DNA from: Siphonodentalium dalli
Taxonomy: Eukaryota; Mollusca; Scaphopoda; Gadilida; Siphonodentaliidae
Length of the DNA stretch: 64,000 nucleotides
Assembly: GCA_032622095.1 (NCBI GenBank)
Contig: CP136066.1
Location: 170,696,664-170,760,663 of the forward strand
Direction of reading: 5' to 3'
The notes below the pieces were generated by a model that was not told where the DNA came from, searched no databases, and saw only the letters and a program-made list of their open reading frames with translations. Each line of letters starts with the position of its first letter. Within the stretch, counting starts at the first letter, position 1. A program made the position numbers and the translations under genes. This document shows positions 60,135 through 64,000 of this stretch, one piece after another.

Positions 60135-61013
60135 CTAGCAGGTTAGCCCGCCACCGGCGGCTTGTCCGAAACATGACATTTTTAAAATATTTTTTTTTAA
60201 TTTTTAGCTCCACGCGTTTCAATAAGAAAAATTTGTACCCGGTAGCTCCACCCGTTTCCGAGATCTGGTCTGCGCATGCGCGAAGCTGGCGTCGCACGGA
60301 CTCGGCGACCCGATAAAATTTGTACCCGGCGCAAGATACATTCACATAGCAAATTTCAAGTCGATAGCTCCACCCGTTTCCGAGATCTCGTCTGCGCATG
60401 CGCGAATCTGGCGTCGCACGGGCTCGGCGACCCGATACAATTCGTATCCGGGGCAAGATACATTCACATAACAAATTTCAAGTCGATAGCTCCACCCGTT
60501 TGCGAGATAACGCATTCTTTGTTTTTCAATGAGTTAATTCATGGTACCCGTCCTCCCCGTCCTAAACTTCAGAGCGGACAGTCAATTAATCCCGTCGTGA
60601 AATCCCTCTGCATAATATTTCGAGCTCTTAGATCAATTCTGCCTTTTTAGTTGCATTTCGTCCGCATCCGTATTTCGGACGCATGGGGTCAGTCGTTTAG
60701 CCACGTCCATTGGAATCCGCATCGGACTCATGGGGTATCGTTTAGCCACGTCCATTGCAATAAAGAGCGTTAGTTGTTAAAACCTCCGTACAAGGTATAG
60801 ATAAAGAGCATTGTTGCCTTAACCCCCGCCGTGCCTTTGCGGTGATTTGGGAGTGGATAAAGGGTGCTCAGAGCTTCTCGAAAACACGACTACGGCGGTG
60901 TCGGTGTGATTTTACACTTACATAGGAAGTTTGAGCTCAATCTTTACACGCGTTTTGGATTCTATGAAGTACACACACACATATATACGAAGTCTCAAAA
61001 TATATAGTATAGA
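60135..61013. repeat. CTAGCAGG element 4 with two 122-bp subrepeats
   Basis: Same head and body. The first subrepeat region is partly replaced by a short poly-T segment (60175-60240). Ends ATATATAGTATAGATAGATA and runs into the 60-bp satellite. Confidence 0.85.
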
Positions 61014-61029
61014 TAGATAGATATATGTA

Positions 61030-64000
61030 TGAATCATTGATTCTCATTATCATAATTGTGACGAGTTATCTCTTAATAAGTATTGTGTATGTCTCATTGA
61101 TTCTCCGTTATCATAACTGTGATGAGTTATCTCTTATTTAGTATTGTATAGGTCTCATTGATTCTCATTATCATAATTGTGATGAGTTATCACTTATTGA
61201 GTATTGTGTGGGTCTCATTGATTCTCCGTTATCATAATTGTGATGAGTTACCTCTTATTAAGTATTGTGTAGGTCTCATTGCTTCTCATTATCATAACTG
61301 TGATGAGTTATCTCTTATTAAGTATTGTGTAGGTCTCATTGATTCTCATTATCATAATTGTGATGAGTTATCTCTTATTAAGTATTGTGTAGGTCTCATT
61401 GATTCTCATTATCATAATTGTGATGAGTCATCTCTTATTAAGTATTGTGTAGGTCTCATTGATTCCCATTATCATGATTGTGATGCGTTATCTCTTATTA
61501 ATTATTGTATATTTCTCATTGATTCCCATTATCATAATTGTGATGAGTTATCTTTTATTAAGTATTATGAGGTCTCAATGATTCTCATTATCATAATTGT
61601 GACGAGTTATCTCTTATTAATTATTGTGTAGGTCTCATTGATTCTCATTATCATAATTGTGAAGAGTTATCTCTTATTAATTATTGTGTAGGTCTCATTG
61701 ATTCTCATCATCATAATTGTGAAGAGTTATCTCTTATTAATTATTGTGTAGGTCTCATTGATTCTCATTATCATAATTGTGATGAGTTATCTCTTATTAA
61801 GTATTGTGTAGGTCTCATTGATTCTCATTATCATAATTGTGATGAGTTATCTGTTATTAAGTATTGTGTAGGTCTCATTGATTCTCATTATCATAATTGT
61901 GATGAGTTATCTCTTAATAAGTATTGTGTAGGTCTCATTGATTCTCATTATCATAATTGTGACGAGTTATCTCTTATTAAGTATTGTTTAGGTTGCATTG
62001 ATTCTCATTATCATAATCGTGACGATTTATCTCTTATTAAGTATTGTGTAGGTCTCATTGATTCTCATTATCATAATTGTGATGAGTTATCTCTTAATAA
62101 GTATTGTGTAGGTCTCATTGATTCTCATTATCATAATTGTGATGAGTTATCTCTTAATAAGTATTGTGTAGGTCTCATTGATTCTCATTATCATAATTGT
62201 GATGAGTTATCTCTTAATAAGTATTGTGTAGGTCTCATTGATTCTCATTATCATAATTGTGATGAGTTATCTCTTAGTAAGTATTGTGTGGGTCTCATTG
62301 ATTCTCATTATCATAATTGTGATGAGTTATCTCTTAATAAGTATTGTGTAGGTCTCATTGATTCTCATTATCATAATCGTGACGATTTATCTCTTATTAA
62401 GTATTGTGTTTGTCTCATTATCATCATTGTGACGAGTTATCTCTTATTAAGTATTGTGTAGGTCTCATTGATTCTCATTATCATAATTGTGATGAGTTAT
62501 CTCTTATTAAGTATTGTGTTGGTCTCATTGATTCTCATTATCATAAGTGTGATGAGTTATCTCTTATTAAGTATTGTGCATGTCTCATTGATTCCCATTA
62601 TCATAATTGTGATGAGTTATCTCTTATTAAGTATTGTTTAGGTTGCATTGATTCTCATTATCATAATCGTGACGATTTATCTCTTATTAAGTATTGTGTA
62701 GGTCTCATTGATTCTCATTATCATAATTGTGATGAGTTATCTCTTAATAAGTATTGTGTAGGTCTCATTGATTCTCATTATCATAATTGTGATGAGTTAT
62801 CTCTTAATAAGTATTGTGTAGGTCTCATTGATTCTCATTATCATAATTGTGATGAGTTATCTCTTAATAAGTATTGTGTAGGTCTCATTGATTCTCATTA
62901 TCATAATTGTGATGAGTTATCTCTCAATAAGTATTGTGTGGGTCTCATTGATTCTCATTATCATAATTGTGATGAGTTATCTCTTAATAAGTATTGTGTA
63001 GGTCTCATTGATTCTCATTATCATAATCGTGACGATTTATCTCTTATTAAGTATTGTGTTGGTCTCATTATCATCATTGTGACGAGTTATCTCTTATTAA
63101 GTATTGTGTAGGTCTCATTGATTCTCATTATCATAATTGTGATGAGTTATCTCTTATTAAGTATTGTGTTGGTCTCATTGATTCTCATTATCATAAGTGT
63201 GATGAGTTATCTCTTATTAAGTATTGTGCATGTCTCATTGATTCCCATTATCATAATTGTGATGAGTTATCTCTTAATAAGTATTGTGTAGGTCTCATTG
63301 ATTCTCATTATCATAATTGTGATGAGTTATCTCTTAATAAGTATTGTGTAGGTCTCATTGATTCTCATTATCATAATTGTGATGAGTTATCTCTTAATAA
63401 GTATTGTGTAGGTCTCATTGATTCTCATTATCATAATTGTGATGAGTTATCTCTTGATAAGTATTGTGTAGGTCTCATTGATTCTCATTATCATAATTGT
63501 GATGAGTTATCTCTTAATAAGTATTGTGTAGGTCTCATTGATTCTCATTATCATAATCGTGACGATTTATCTCTTATTAAGTATTGTGTTGGTCTCATTA
63601 TCATCATTGTGACGAGTTATCTCTTATTAAGTATTGTGTAGGTCTCATTGATTCTCATTATCATAATTGTGATGAGTTATCTCTTATTAAGTATTGTGTT
63701 GGTCTCATTGATTCTCATTATCATAATTGTGATGAGTTATCTCTTATTAAGTATTGTGCATGTCTCATTGATTCCCATTATCATAATTGTGATGAGTTAT
63801 CTCTTATTAAGTATTGTGTTGGTCTCATTGATTCCCGTTACCATAATTGTGATGAGTTATCTCTTATTAAGTATTGTGTATGTCTCATTGATTCTCATTA
63901 TCATAATTGTGATGAGTTATCTCTTATTAAGTATTGTGTGCGTCTCATTGATTCTCATTATCATAATTGTGATGAGTTATCTCTTAATAAGTATTGTGTA
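61030..64000. repeat. 60-bp satellite array, about 50 units, open at window edge
   Basis: The unit contains TCATTGATTCTCATTATCAT, AATTGTGATGAGTTATCTC and TTATTAAGTATTGTGTAGG. Most units are over 90% alike. A shortened 50-bp unit lacking TTGATTCTCA marks higher-order repeats: it occurs at about 62413, 63063 and 63593, intervals 650 and 530 bp (eleven and nine units). One frame has no stop in the 60-bp unit, so open frames of up to 235 codons (SHYHNCDELSLIKYCVGLID) are products of the repeat and are not annotated as genes. Confidence 0.95.

Noticed and set aside
61158-63641. Three long open frames with a 20-residue repeat as a gene
   Set aside because: Frame openness follows from a stop-free 60-bp unit; no start context, splice sites or composition supports a gene.
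61030-64000. CRISPR-like array
   Set aside because: Units are contiguous 60-bp satellite monomers with no unique spacers, in animal-type DNA.

Overview
This window looks like AT-rich nuclear DNA from an animal. It has very low gene density, introns with GT/AG borders and a large load of palindromic and tandem repeats. The protein families present (a secreted PAN/apple plus WSC protein, a second PAN protein and a single-exon Mab-21/cGAS-like nucleotidyltransferase-fold protein) suggest a marine invertebrate, perhaps a mollusc. The phylum is an inference; no marker gene fixes it.

Left half (about 7.4-26.9 kb): one gene on the minus strand spans nearly 20 kb. Three exons can be read: 26877-26571 (signal peptide and PAN/apple domain), 21324-21184 (first half of a WSC domain) and 7592-7430 (second half of the WSC domain). 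The two observed introns (about 5.2 and 13.6 kb) are both phase 1, and the joined exons give a complete eight-cysteine WSC domain. The gene probably continues below 7424. Its introns are packed with small inverted-repeat elements. A second PAN-type secreted gene starts divergently on the plus strand at 30237, but it carries a frameshift and an in-frame stop.

Middle (28-48.5 kb): mostly repeats. They include a Harbinger-like element with a remnant of a Myb/SANT-like DNA-binding protein (33963-34695), a TTAA-flanked element with another element nested inside it (37489-38764), and several tandem duplications. At 46109-47950 lies a broken minus-strand coding sequence full of 32- and 55-residue repeats.

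Right part (48.5-64 kb): the best single gene is the Mab-21-like protein at 55046-53532, minus strand. It keeps a complete set of candidate catalytic acids and is followed, after one TAG, by 154 more open codons in the same frame. Beyond 55.7 kb comes a head-to-tail chain of four elements that all begin CTAGCAGG, then about 3 kb of a 60-bp satellite that runs off the window edge.

The most unusual feature is a 69-bp near-perfect palindrome, usually present as an inverted pair. It forms the core of at least eight elements that belong to three families with different outer inverted repeats. A sequence-unrelated element at 1193-1651 has the same double-palindrome architecture. No rRNA, intact tRNA or CRISPR array was seen.
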